From assembly GCA_964471915.1 (NCBI GenBank), contig CAYYID010000021.1, positions 1 through 64,000 on the forward strand: a stretch of 64,000 nucleotides of DNA, given 5' to 3'. Within the stretch, counting starts at the first letter, position 1. Every line of letters begins with the position of its first letter. The position numbers and the translations under genes are program-made. Positions 26,103 to 33,789 of this stretch are shown piece by piece. The notes under the pieces are model-generated. The model searched no databases and was not told the origin of the DNA. It saw only the letters and a program-made list of their open reading frames with translations. This stretch comes from JAIEPW01 sp964471915 (GTDB lineage: Bacteria > Acidobacteriota > Terriglobia > Bryobacterales > Bryobacteraceae).

Positions 26103-27188
26103 ATGGACCGCGGCTGGAGCCGCCGCTCAATTCTCAGCCTCCTGCCCGCGGGACTCGCCGCGCAGACGCGCGCGCCGGGCGTCTACCTGCCGGAAGCGCG
26201 GCGCTACGCGGATCCCTCCACCGAGTTTCCCGTGCTGCGGCTGACGAACCCGGAGATCACCTGCCACCTGCCGTCGCTGAGTGCGCGAGCGATCAGCCGG
26301 CGGTCGGGTTTTCTATTGCATGCGTCGGACCGCAGCGGCAGCTTGCAGGTGTGGCGCCTGGAGCTGAAGAGTCTGCAATCCCGCATGCTGACGGCAGCGC
26401 AGAAGCTGCATCCGCGGGCGATTACGCTGCTGCCGGACGAGCGGGGTTTTCTGTATCTGGACGGCGACGTGCTGAAACTGGCGCCGCTCGGCGGCGGCAA
26501 GGTTCGCGATGTGTGGAAGATCAGCCCGGGGCGCAATCCGTCGGGCTGGCTGACGGTGAGCGACGACGGCATCGCGGCGGTGGTGGGCGAGACCGACGGC
26601 ACGGCGCACCGGCTGACGAACGTGACGCTTTCCAATGGCGGCGCGCGCGTGGTGGAGGAAGGGGACCAGCCGCTGTCGCATCCGTGGTTCCGGCCCGGGA
26701 GTCCGGTATTGCTGTACCGGCGCGGAGCGGCGGAAATCCGCGTGGCCGAGAACGGGCGGGTGCGGACGCTTGCGCTGGCGAGCCGCGAGGTCCGGTCGCC
26801 GCACTGGACGGCGGACGGCGCCGCGATCACGTACCTGGCGCTGGACGGGGGCCGGAGTGAGGTGCGGGAGGTGAATCCGGCGTCCGGCGAGGATAAGGCG
26901 CTGGCGCGCACCAGCGGGTATGTTCAGTTTGCGCGGAACACGGACGGCAGCGTATGGGTGGCCGCAAGCGGCAGCAAGGCGCAGCCGTTCGTGCTGCTGA
27001 TGGTGCGGAGCGTAAGACGCGAACTGGCCATCTGCGAGCACAAGACGGTGGACGCGGAGCTGACCGGGGTCCGGTTCACGCCGAATAGCCAGCGGATCGT
27101 GTTCGAGAGCACGCGGCACGGGAAGGCGGCGCTGTACCTGATGAACGTGGAGCGGCTGGTGGAGGAGACGGAGTCCGCCGGTGGATAG
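26103..27188 (+). CDS. Secreted TolB/WD40-like beta-propeller protein
   Basis: A 361-residue protein with a twin-arginine-like N-terminus (RGWSRRSILSLLPAGLAAQ) and repeated propeller blades, for example SGFLLHASDRSGSLQVWRLE, FLYLDGDVLKLAPLGGG and RIVFESTRHGKAALYLMN, with the W/H-P-F-x-D-like turns of PD40 repeats. The opening YADPSTEFPVLRLTNPE recalls oligogalacturonate lyase-type propellers (PF14583), but catalytic residues cannot be assigned by eye. The start at 26103 lies 6 nt after TAGCCT (26091-26096) and lacks a Shine-Dalgarno, as in a leaderless mRNA. The 3' end overlaps the small antitoxin-like gene by 8 nt. Confidence 0.75.
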   Translation: MDRGWSRRSILSLLPAGLAAQTRAPGVYLPEARRYADPSTEFPVLRLTNPEITCHLPSLSARAISRRSGFLLHASDRSGSLQVWRLELKSLQSRMLTAAQKLHPRAITLLPDERGFLYLDGDVLKLAPLGGGKVRDVWKISPGRNPSGWLTVSDDGIAAVVGETDGTAHRLTNVTLSNGGARVVEEGDQPLSHPWFRPGSPVLLYRRGAAEIRVAENGRVRTLALASREVRSPHWTADGAAITYLALDGGRSEVREVNPASGEDKALARTSGYVQFARNTDGSVWVAASGSKAQPFVLLMVRSVRRELAICEHKTVDAELTGVRFTPNSQRIVFESTRHGKAALYLMNVERLVEETESAGG

Positions 27189-27384
27189 ATCCCCAAGCGA
27201 AGTAGTCCGGCTACGGCACAATCAGGACCGCGAACGCGTCGCGGCGTTCCAGCGACTGAAGGCCAGCCTGGAGATGGGCGCCGCGCAAGCCGAGCGGGGA
27301 GAGTTGCTCGATCCCGAGATTGTGTTCGAAGAACTCCGAGAGATGATCGAGGAGCGCCGACGCGCGAAGTCCGCTCAAGGGTGA
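27181..27384 (+). CDS. Orphan ParD/RHH-like antitoxin
   Basis: A 67-residue charged protein whose C-terminal half, KASLEMGAAQAERGELLDPE followed by IVFEELREMIEERRR, has the pattern of ParD-like addiction-module antitoxins (a short helix, a 'G-x-A-Q-A-x-R-G-E-x-x-D' turn and a terminal Arg-rich helix). It starts with GTG inside the 3' end of the propeller gene. A toxin gene (ParE/RelE type) would normally follow, but the next 147 nt hold none and the next gene runs on the opposite strand. It is either an orphan antitoxin or the function is different. Confidence 0.6.
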   Translation: MDRSPSEVVRLRHNQDRERVAAFQRLKASLEMGAAQAERGELLDPEIVFEELREMIEERRRAKSAQG

Positions 27385-27531
27385 ACCGTCGTTCGAACCG
27401 GCGAACGGGGTCGGCGAACGGGGTCAATTCGGGGCAGGCCCCGCGTTTTCTAAGATCCGCGAAACCGACTTGGTTTCAATCGCTTACGCGCTGTGAGCTG
27501 CTACCCGGGCCGGAGAAAAAACCGGCACCCC

Positions 27532-29049
27532 CTACTTTGCCGCGCCGGCGAGCTCCCGCGCTTGCCGGTCCTTTGACGCCGCGCGCGGACTCGAATACTC
27601 GAGGACCCCGTCGTCCAGGCTTGCCCACTTCAGGTTCACCGCGTCGCGCAGGTAGTTCTGGTGCACCCGCCATGGCGGCTGCGCGCCCTGCTTCGGCCAG
27701 TTCGCGAGCGCGCGCTGCATGTAGCCCGCGGAGAACCGCTCGATGAACGGTGCGGCGGCGGCTTCGCCGCGGCGGCGCGGCGTCACCTGGCGCGCGCCCT
27801 TTGCCTGCATGTGGTTGAGCAGGCGGCAGACATAGCTGCAGATCAGGTCCGCCTTCAGCGTCCAGGAAGCGTTGATGTAGCCGAAGACCGACGCGAGGTT
27901 CGGAACGTCGGAGAGCAGGATCCCTTTGTAAGTCAAGGTCTCGCCGAGTTCGACGCGGCGCCCGTCGACCGCAAGCTCCATGCCGCCGAAGGCCTGCATG
28001 GCGAGTCCGGTGGCGGTGACGACGATGTCGGCCTCCAGTTCCTGGCCGGACTTCAGGCGAATGCCGCGTTCGGTGAAGGTGTCGATTTCGCCGGTGACGA
28101 CGCCGGCGCGGCCGCTCTTGATGGCCTGGAACATGTCGGCGTCCGGCACCAGGCACAGGCGCTGCTCCCACGGCTTGTAGCGCGGCGTGAAGTGCGTCGC
28201 GATGTCGTAATCGTCGCCGAGATTCTTCTGGACGAGCTTCAGCAGTTCCTTGCGGGTGTAGTCTGGGAACCGCTGCGAGAGCTGATAGAAGTACAGCATC
28301 CAGCCGACGTTCTTCCATCGGCTGAGGCGGTAGGCGAGCTTGGCGGGCAGGATCTTGCGCAGGAAGTTGGCGACGCGATCCTGCTCCGGCGCCGAGACGA
28401 TGTAGGTCGGCGAGCGCTGCAGCATCGTCACTTGGCCCGCGGTCTTCGCCATCGCGGGCACAAGCGTGACTGCAGTAGCGCCGCTGCCGATGATGACGAT
28501 GCGCTTACCGGCGTAATCGAGGTCTTCGGGCCAGTGTTGCGGGTGTACGATGCGGCCGGCGAACTTGTCCGTGCCTGCGAATTCCGGAGTGTAGCCGGCG
28601 GAGTACCGGTAATAGCCGGCGCAGGAGAACAGGAAATTGCAGCGGATCTGCACCGTCTCCTCGCTGCCTCCGGCGGTGGTGCGCACGGCGTCGACGGTCC
28701 ATTCGGCGGCTTCCGACGACCACTCCGCGCGGAGGATGCGATGGCGGAAGCGGATGTGCCGGTCGATGGTTTCGTCGCGGGCGGTGTCTTCGAGATAGGT
28801 GCGGATGTCTTCGCCGGGAGAGATGGCTTTGGGGTTGGTCCAGGGGCGGAAGGAGAAGCCCATGGTGAGCATGTCGGAGTCGGAGCGGATGCCGGGATAG
28901 CGGAAGAGGTCCCACGTGCCGCCGATGCGCTCGCGCTGTTCGAGGATGACGTAGGTCTTGTTGGGGCACAGGGTCTGGAGGTGGTGCGCGGCGTCGATGC
29001 CGGAAAGTCCGGCGCCGGCGATGAGGACATCGAAGTACTCGGTGGGCAT
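27532..29049 (-). CDS. Flavin-containing monooxygenase, Baeyer-Villiger type
   Basis: A 505-residue class B flavoprotein monooxygenase: FAD-binding Rossmann motif GAGLSGIDAAHH near residue 11, NADPH-binding motif GSGATAV near residue 185, and between them FAGRIVHPQHWP (Phe163, His169, Trp173), which fits the type I Baeyer-Villiger fingerprint FxGxxxHxxxWP. It should insert oxygen into ketones or oxidise soft nucleophiles using NADPH and O2; substrate unknown. Start ATG 29049 is preceded by AAGGAG with 6-nt spacing; the frame upstream to 29283 is not family-like. A perfect palindrome (29130-29159) about 80 nt upstream is a likely operator. Confidence 0.9.
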   Translation of the reverse strand: MPTEYFDVLIAGAGLSGIDAAHHLQTLCPNKTYVILEQRERIGGTWDLFRYPGIRSDSDMLTMGFSFRPWTNPKAISPGEDIRTYLEDTARDETIDRHIRFRHRILRAEWSSEAAEWTVDAVRTTAGGSEETVQIRCNFLFSCAGYYRYSAGYTPEFAGTDKFAGRIVHPQHWPEDLDYAGKRIVIIGSGATAVTLVPAMAKTAGQVTMLQRSPTYIVSAPEQDRVANFLRKILPAKLAYRLSRWKNVGWMLYFYQLSQRFPDYTRKELLKLVQKNLGDDYDIATHFTPRYKPWEQRLCLVPDADMFQAIKSGRAGVVTGEIDTFTERGIRLKSGQELEADIVVTATGLAMQAFGGMELAVDGRRVELGETLTYKGILLSDVPNLASVFGYINASWTLKADLICSYVCRLLNHMQAKGARQVTPRRRGEAAAAPFIERFSAGYMQRALANWPKQGAQPPWRVHQNYLRDAVNLKWASLDDGVLEYSSPRAASKDRQARELAGAAK

Positions 29050-29129
29050 GGCTGCTCCTTGCCGCGGAAGGGCCGCGCTGGGATGAACAATAACACATCG
29101 GAATTTCGACTCGCCGGCGCTGGAGCTTC

Positions 29130-29159
29130 CTGGTAGTGTCCTGAATAGGACACTACCAG
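29130..29159. promoter_or_regulatory. Perfect 13-bp palindrome in a divergent promoter region
   Basis: CTGGTAGTGTCCT (29130-29142), spacer GAAT, and its exact complement (29147-29159). It lies almost midway between the divergent starts of the monooxygenase (29049) and the glycosyltransferase (29237). Length, symmetry and 4-nt spacer fit a dimeric repressor/activator site, and an RNA hairpin is also possible. No regulator gene is adjacent. Confidence 0.6.
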
Positions 29160-29236
29160 CTTCCCGGAGAGGCTCATCGGGTGGTGTGTTACCCTGAGGC
29201 TGTTCCGCCGCGCCCGCGGAGGTTCCGATACGAGAG

Positions 29237-30343
29237 ATGCACCGCGTTCTTTGCGTGATCACCCAAGTGCTCGGCAACCGCACTTACGGGGATGCGCTCC
29301 TGTCGGCGGTGGCGGCTGCACCTGGGTTCGCGTCTGAAACGGTCACCTTCGGTGCGGACGACTACGCCCGATACCCAGCCTCGGGTGTGGCCCGGTTCGG
29401 CTCGTGGTGGGAGGCGCGCGACGTCTTCCTGCGCAAGTTGCGCTCGGAGCCTCTGCCGCCGCACGACATGATCCTTTGCAATGGGCTGGGTCTTGGCCTC
29501 GAGTTGCTGCGGCTCCGGCCGGGAATCCCGCTGGCCCTGGCCACGGACACCACCCCCCGCCTCATCCGCGGCCAGAATCTGGCGACCACCGGATCCGCGG
29601 CACGGCGCCTGCTGTTGCGCGCCAGTGGAGCCCTGCAGGATCGCGACCTGCGCCGCGCCGCGCCTCGAATCCGCACGCTGCTGCCTTGGTCCTCGTGGTG
29701 CCGCAACTCCCTGGTCGAAGACTACGGAGCGGCACCGGAGCGCTGCCGCGTCACGCTGGCGCCGGTGCAACTTCCGGCCACGGTGGCGCGCCGCGCGGCC
29801 GGACCGCTCCGGCTGCTTTTTGTCGGCAATGATTTCCGCCGTAAGGGCGGGTCGCTGCTTCTCAAAGTTATGGAACTCCTGGGTAGCGATTTCCGGTTGA
29901 CGATCGTCTCCAACGACCCTGCCCTGGCCGCTGCGCCGCTGCCCGCCGGCGCGACCGTTCGCGCCGGCCTCCGGACGGCGGCCGAGGTTGCCCCGTTGTA
30001 CCTCGAGCATGACTTGTTCGTGTTCCCGTCGCGCATCGAACAGTTCGGGCTGGTTCTCGGCGAGGCGGCTGCCGCCGGACTTCCCTGCGTTAGCGCGGGC
30101 GTGGGCGGAATTCGCGATATGGTCGATGACGGGGTGAGCGGCGTGGTGCTCTCCCCAGATGCTTCCGTTACGGAATGGGCGGCCGCAATTCGCGGGCTCG
30201 GTCAGGATGAATCGCGAAGGGCCAGAATGGCGGAGGCGGCGCGTCAGGTGGCGGAGTCGCGACTCGATGCCTCGCGGTTCAACGCGGTGATTCGCGAGGT
30301 GCTGGAGGATTTGCGCACGTCCCTGGGCCCGATGCAGATGTGA
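29237..30343 (+). CDS. GT4-family glycosyltransferase
   Basis: A 368-residue GT-B fold glycosyltransferase. The C-terminal nucleotide-sugar domain shows LRLLFVGNDFRRKGG, the alpha-helix FPSRIEQFGLVLGEAAAAG with the ExFGxxxxE motif (Glu268 and Glu276), then LPCVSAGVGGIRDMVDDGVS, all typical of family GT4. No membrane segment or signal peptide is seen, so the enzyme acts in the cytoplasm on a lipid or soluble acceptor. It stands alone, divergent from the monooxygenase and sharing the palindrome region. Acceptor and donor unknown. Confidence 0.87.
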   Translation: MHRVLCVITQVLGNRTYGDALLSAVAAAPGFASETVTFGADDYARYPASGVARFGSWWEARDVFLRKLRSEPLPPHDMILCNGLGLGLELLRLRPGIPLALATDTTPRLIRGQNLATTGSAARRLLLRASGALQDRDLRRAAPRIRTLLPWSSWCRNSLVEDYGAAPERCRVTLAPVQLPATVARRAAGPLRLLFVGNDFRRKGGSLLLKVMELLGSDFRLTIVSNDPALAAAPLPAGATVRAGLRTAAEVAPLYLEHDLFVFPSRIEQFGLVLGEAAAAGLPCVSAGVGGIRDMVDDGVSGVVLSPDASVTEWAAAIRGLGQDESRRARMAEAARQVAESRLDASRFNAVIREVLEDLRTSLGPMQM

Positions 30344-30604
30344 TTGACAAAGAATTACTTGTGGGCCAGGCGCCACGATGGCCATGGGGCGGCTGTGGTT
30401 CTTGGATCGGGGTGCTCTCCAGATGCATCCAAACGCTGTTGGCGGGGAAGACCGGGGATCTCGAGCGCGGCCATGACTCTCAGCGGAGAAGACTTCGCGA
30501 GGAGATGGTTCCAGACGCGGGCTTGTCTCCAGCGGCGCCAACGGAGCAGTATTCCGGATCGATCTTGAAGCAAACATCTTTCTTTCTGTTCGAGGAGTCG
30601 CCTG
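30344..30604. other. Intergenic stretch before catalase-peroxidase
   Basis: No convincing gene. A TTGACA (30344-30349) has no matching -10 at a suitable distance. GGAG at about 30594 lies 7 nt before the catalase-peroxidase ATG and is a usable Shine-Dalgarno. Confidence 0.4.
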
Positions 30605-32821
30605 ATGAAATGGAACGTCCCATTTCTGCGTAGCGCCTGGGCGCTGGCAGTGCCGTTCATTCTTACGGAAGGTCTGCGGGCGCAGCAACCGCAGCCGAAT
30701 CAATTCTGGTGGCCGGAGCAATTGGACCTGTCGCGTTTGCGGCAACATGCGGCGGAGTCGAACCCGCTCGGCAAGCAGTTCCAATACGCCAAGGCGTTTC
30801 AGACCCTGGATCTCAAGGCCGTCAAGCAGGACATCCGGAAGGTCCTCACCACGTCGCAGGATTGGTGGCCCGCCGACTACGGGAATTACGGCCCGTTCTT
30901 CATCCGGATGGCCTGGCACAGCGCCGGCACCTACCGCGTGAACGACGGGCGCGGCGGCGGCGACGGCGGCCAGCAGCGCTTCGATCCCCTGAATAGCTGG
31001 CCGGACAACGCCAACCTTGACAAGGCGCGCCGCCTGCTGTGGCCGGTGAAGCAGAAGTACGGGCAGAAGATCTCCTGGGGCGATCTGATGGTGCTGGCCG
31101 GCAACGTCGCGCTGGAGTCCATGGGCTTCCAGACGTTCGGGTTCGCGGGCGGACGCGCCGACGATTGGGAACCGGATCTCGTCTACTGGGGCCCGGAGAA
31201 GAAGTTCCTCGCCGACGAACGCTACAGCGGCAACCGGAAGTTGCAACAGCCGCTGGCGGCGGTGCAGATGGGGCTGATTTACGTGAACCCCGAGGGTCCC
31301 AACGGGAACCCCGATCCGCTGGCCGCGGCGCAGGACATTCGCGACACGTTCGGCCGCATGGCGATGAACGACGAAGAGACGCTCGCCTTGATCGCGGGCG
31401 GGCATTCGTTCGGCAAGGCGCATGGCGCGTATGAAGCGGCGAAGTGCGTGGGCGCCGAGCCCGCGGGCGCGAGCGTGGAGCAGCAGGGCTTCGGCTGGGA
31501 GAACAAGTGCGGCAGCGGCAAGGCCGGAGACACCGTCACCAGCGGCCTGGAAGGCGCCTGGACCGCGACGCCCGCGAAGTGGAGCACGCAGTACCTCGAC
31601 AACCTGTTCGCCTACGAGTGGGTGAAGACCAAGAGTCCGGGCGGCGCAACGCAGTGGGTGCCCGCGAACAACCAGGCGGCGAACCTGGTGCCGGATGCGC
31701 ACGACCCGGCGAAGCGGCACGCGCCGATCATGTTCACCACCGATTTGGCGCTGAAGTTCGATCCGGCCTACCGGAAGATCGCGATGCGCTTCCGCGAGAA
31801 CCCGGAGGAGTTCCGGCTCGCGTTCGCGAAGGCGTGGTTCAAGCTGACCCATCGCGACATGGGGCCGCGGTCGCGCTATCTCGGTGCGGAGGTCCCCGGC
31901 GAGGAACTGCTGTGGCAGGATCCGCTGCCCAAGGTGGACCACGCGCTCGTCGACGCGAAAGACATCGCGGACCTAAAGGCCAAGATCCTCGCGTCAGGCC
32001 TGAGCGTGCCGGAACTGGTCCGGACGGCCTGGGCGGCGGCGTCGTCGTTCCGGGGCACGGACCTGCGGGGCGGCGCGAACGGCGCTCGCCTGCGGCTGGC
32101 CCCGCAAAAGGACTGGCCGGTCAATAATCCGGCGGAACTGGCCAAGGTTCTGCCGCGCCTGGAAGCGATCCAGCAGGAGTTCAACCGCGCGCGGTCCGGC
32201 AAGAAGAGGATCTCGCTGGCCGATGTGATCGTGCTGGCCGGTGGGGCGGCCATCGAGCAGGCGGCGAAGAAGGGCGGCTTCAATGTCGCGGTGCCTTTCA
32301 CGCCGGGCCGGGCCGATGCTTCGCAGGCGCAGACCGACGTGGCCTCGTTCGCGGTGCTGGAGCCGGCCGCGGATGGTTTCCGTAACTACTTCCGGAGCGG
32401 GCAGAGCGTGCCGCCGGCGGAGATGCTGGTGGAGCGGGCGAATCTGCTCACCCTGAGCGTGCCGGAGATGACGGTGCTGGTGGGCGGCATGCGGGCGCTG
32501 AACGCCAATGCCGGCGGGGCGGCGCACGGGGTGTTGACGAATCGCGCCGGAACGCTGAGCAATGACTTCTTCGTGAACCTGCTCGACATGTCCACGAAGT
32601 GGAGCAAGGCGGCGGCGGAGGGCGTGTATGAAGGCCGGGACCGCAAGTCCGGGCAGGTGAAGTGGACCGCGACCCCGGTGGACCTGATCTTCGGCTCGAA
32701 CTCGGAACTGCGCGCGGTGGCGGAAGTGTACGCCGCGGCCGACGGGCAGGAGAAGTTCGTCCAGGACTTCGCGAAGGCCTGGGCGAAGGTGATGAACCTG
32801 GATCGCTTCGACCTGCGGTAA
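30605..32821 (+). CDS. katG: Secreted bifunctional catalase-peroxidase (KatG)
   Basis: A 738-residue class I haem peroxidase that removes H2O2 as catalase and as peroxidase. The distal triad is Arg101-Trp104-His105 (RMAWHSAGTYR), the cross-link partners Tyr226 (LIYVNPEGPNG) and Met252 (GRMAMNDEE) complete the Trp-Tyr-Met adduct needed for catalase activity, and the proximal ligand is His267 (GGHSFGKAHG). Numbering is offset by 3 from the Mycobacterium enzyme. The C-terminal non-haem domain is complete. The N-terminus MKWNVPFLRSAWALAVPFIL then TEGLRAQ looks like a Sec signal peptide, so this is probably a periplasmic KatG, which is the less common form. A perfect hairpin follows the stop. Confidence 0.97.
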   Translation: MKWNVPFLRSAWALAVPFILTEGLRAQQPQPNQFWWPEQLDLSRLRQHAAESNPLGKQFQYAKAFQTLDLKAVKQDIRKVLTTSQDWWPADYGNYGPFFIRMAWHSAGTYRVNDGRGGGDGGQQRFDPLNSWPDNANLDKARRLLWPVKQKYGQKISWGDLMVLAGNVALESMGFQTFGFAGGRADDWEPDLVYWGPEKKFLADERYSGNRKLQQPLAAVQMGLIYVNPEGPNGNPDPLAAAQDIRDTFGRMAMNDEETLALIAGGHSFGKAHGAYEAAKCVGAEPAGASVEQQGFGWENKCGSGKAGDTVTSGLEGAWTATPAKWSTQYLDNLFAYEWVKTKSPGGATQWVPANNQAANLVPDAHDPAKRHAPIMFTTDLALKFDPAYRKIAMRFRENPEEFRLAFAKAWFKLTHRDMGPRSRYLGAEVPGEELLWQDPLPKVDHALVDAKDIADLKAKILASGLSVPELVRTAWAAASSFRGTDLRGGANGARLRLAPQKDWPVNNPAELAKVLPRLEAIQQEFNRARSGKKRISLADVIVLAGGAAIEQAAKKGGFNVAVPFTPGRADASQAQTDVASFAVLEPAADGFRNYFRSGQSVPPAEMLVERANLLTLSVPEMTVLVGGMRALNANAGGAAHGVLTNRAGTLSNDFFVNLLDMSTKWSKAAAEGVYEGRDRKSGQVKWTATPVDLIFGSNSELRAVAEVYAAADGQEKFVQDFAKAWAKVMNLDRFDLR

Positions 32822-32827
32822 CTTTCG

Positions 32828-32864
32828 TCGCGGGTAGAATCGAAGCCATGCGTTCTACCCGCGA
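32828..32864 (+). promoter_or_regulatory. 12-bp hairpin enclosing the SnoaL-like start codon
   Basis: TCGCGGGTAGAA (32828-32839) and its exact complement (32853-32864) leave a 13-nt loop (32840-32852) that contains the ATG at 32848. The stem covers both the TAGAAT -10-like hexamer (32835-32840) and codons 2-6 of the gene. It starts 6 nt after the katG stop, so on the katG transcript it can be a terminator-like hairpin or a control of translation. Confidence 0.6.
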
Positions 32865-33195
32865 AGTCTACCAGCACCACGCGCTTTGTTTCGGCCGGGG
32901 CGATGTCGCCGGCACGCTGGCCGACTACGCCGCGGACGCGATCCTGATCTTGCCGGACGGGATCAGCCGCGGGCATGCCGAACTGGAGCCCGTGTTCGCC
33001 GGGATCTTTGCCGAGTTCGCGAAGCCGGGCCTGCAGTTCCAGATGCTCGCCGAAACCATCGAGGGTGAGTACGCGTACGTGGTGTGGACGGCCGAGACGC
33101 CGGACAACGTGTACGAGATGGCCACGGACACCTTTGTGATCCGCGGCGGCCAGATCGTGGCGCAGACGTTCGCCGCGAAGATCGCGCCGAAGTAG
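32848..33195 (+). CDS. SnoaL-like / NTF2-fold small protein
   Basis: A 115-residue protein with the cone-like alpha+beta pattern of SnoaL/ketosteroid-isomerase-like proteins: an N-terminal helix (TREVYQHHALCFGRGDVAGT), a strand with DAILILPDGISRGHAELEPV, and C-terminal strands (EYAYVVWTAETPDNVYEMAT, FVIRGGQIVAQTFAAKI). Catalytic residues cannot be assigned. The start is the ATG at 32848, 7 nt after TAGAAT and within the loop of a perfect hairpin. It follows katG by 26 nt and may be co-transcribed; a link with oxidative metabolism is inference. Confidence 0.8.
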   Translation: MRSTREVYQHHALCFGRGDVAGTLADYAADAILILPDGISRGHAELEPVFAGIFAEFAKPGLQFQMLAETIEGEYAYVVWTAETPDNVYEMATDTFVIRGGQIVAQTFAAKIAPK

Positions 33196-33229
33196 CTCGT
33201 TTGGGAGCGGGGTGCTAGCCTGGACTCGC

Positions 33230-33780
33230 ATGCTGCGGTCGTCGCGCAGGAATCTTGCTTGGTTCGCGGCTTTGCTTCCGATGGCCGCCGCGGCGGCTGA
33301 TCTCACCCTTTCGGTGACGCCGCGCGAGGTGGCCAGCATCCTGTTGCCCGATGAAGCGGGGGCCCGGGAACACGTCTTCAGCCTGTCGTTTCCAGCGGCC
33401 TTGCGGAACCGGACTCGCGACACCGTCTTCGTTGCCGACATTGCGAACCTAACGCAGATCGAGGTGAGGTCAGCCTCCGGAGGATGGGAGACGGCGGCAC
33501 CATCACGACGGTCCAGCGCCCGCAGGACCTGGACCGGATGCCAACCTGTGATCGAGTGAAACCCGGCCGCGAATTCCGCTTCTCAAGCCTGGGAGGCTTG
33601 TTCGCGATCGCCAAGGATCGTCCGCCTTCCGGCCCCGTCACAATGAGGTTTCGCTTTTTCGCGGAGTGTGTGGCGAGCGGTGCCGTGCAAAGGACAACGC
33701 TCGTCACCAATCCGTTCTCGTTCGCTTATGCTGGGGGTGCGGAGGCCGCGCGCACGCCGGAACAATTCGAAAAAGAGTAG
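33230..33780 (+). pseudogene. Secreted protein gene, frameshifted (unknown family)
   Basis: The N-terminal part (from ATG 33230, 8 nt after TAGCCT) has a signal peptide (NLAWFAALLPMAAAAADLT) and continues to IEVRSASGGW. The coherent continuation, GDGGTITTVQRPQDLDRM then VKPGREFRFSSLGGLFAIA to PFSFAYAG, is in another frame that begins near 33484. Adding one G to the GGG run at 33486-33488 joins the two halves into one 183-residue protein. The joined protein is not one I recognise. This is either a true pseudogene or a single-base sequencing or assembly error. Confidence 0.65.
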
Positions 33781-33789
33781 CATTGTGCT

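Noticed and set aside
27381..27746. Toxin gene downstream of the orphan antitoxin
   Set aside because: The only plus-strand frame is Arg/Pro/Ser-rich antisense text over the monooxygenase 3' end with no toxin features.
30340..30633. 97-codon frame between the glycosyltransferase and katG
   Set aside because: No motif and it runs into katG in another frame; composition is not coding-like.
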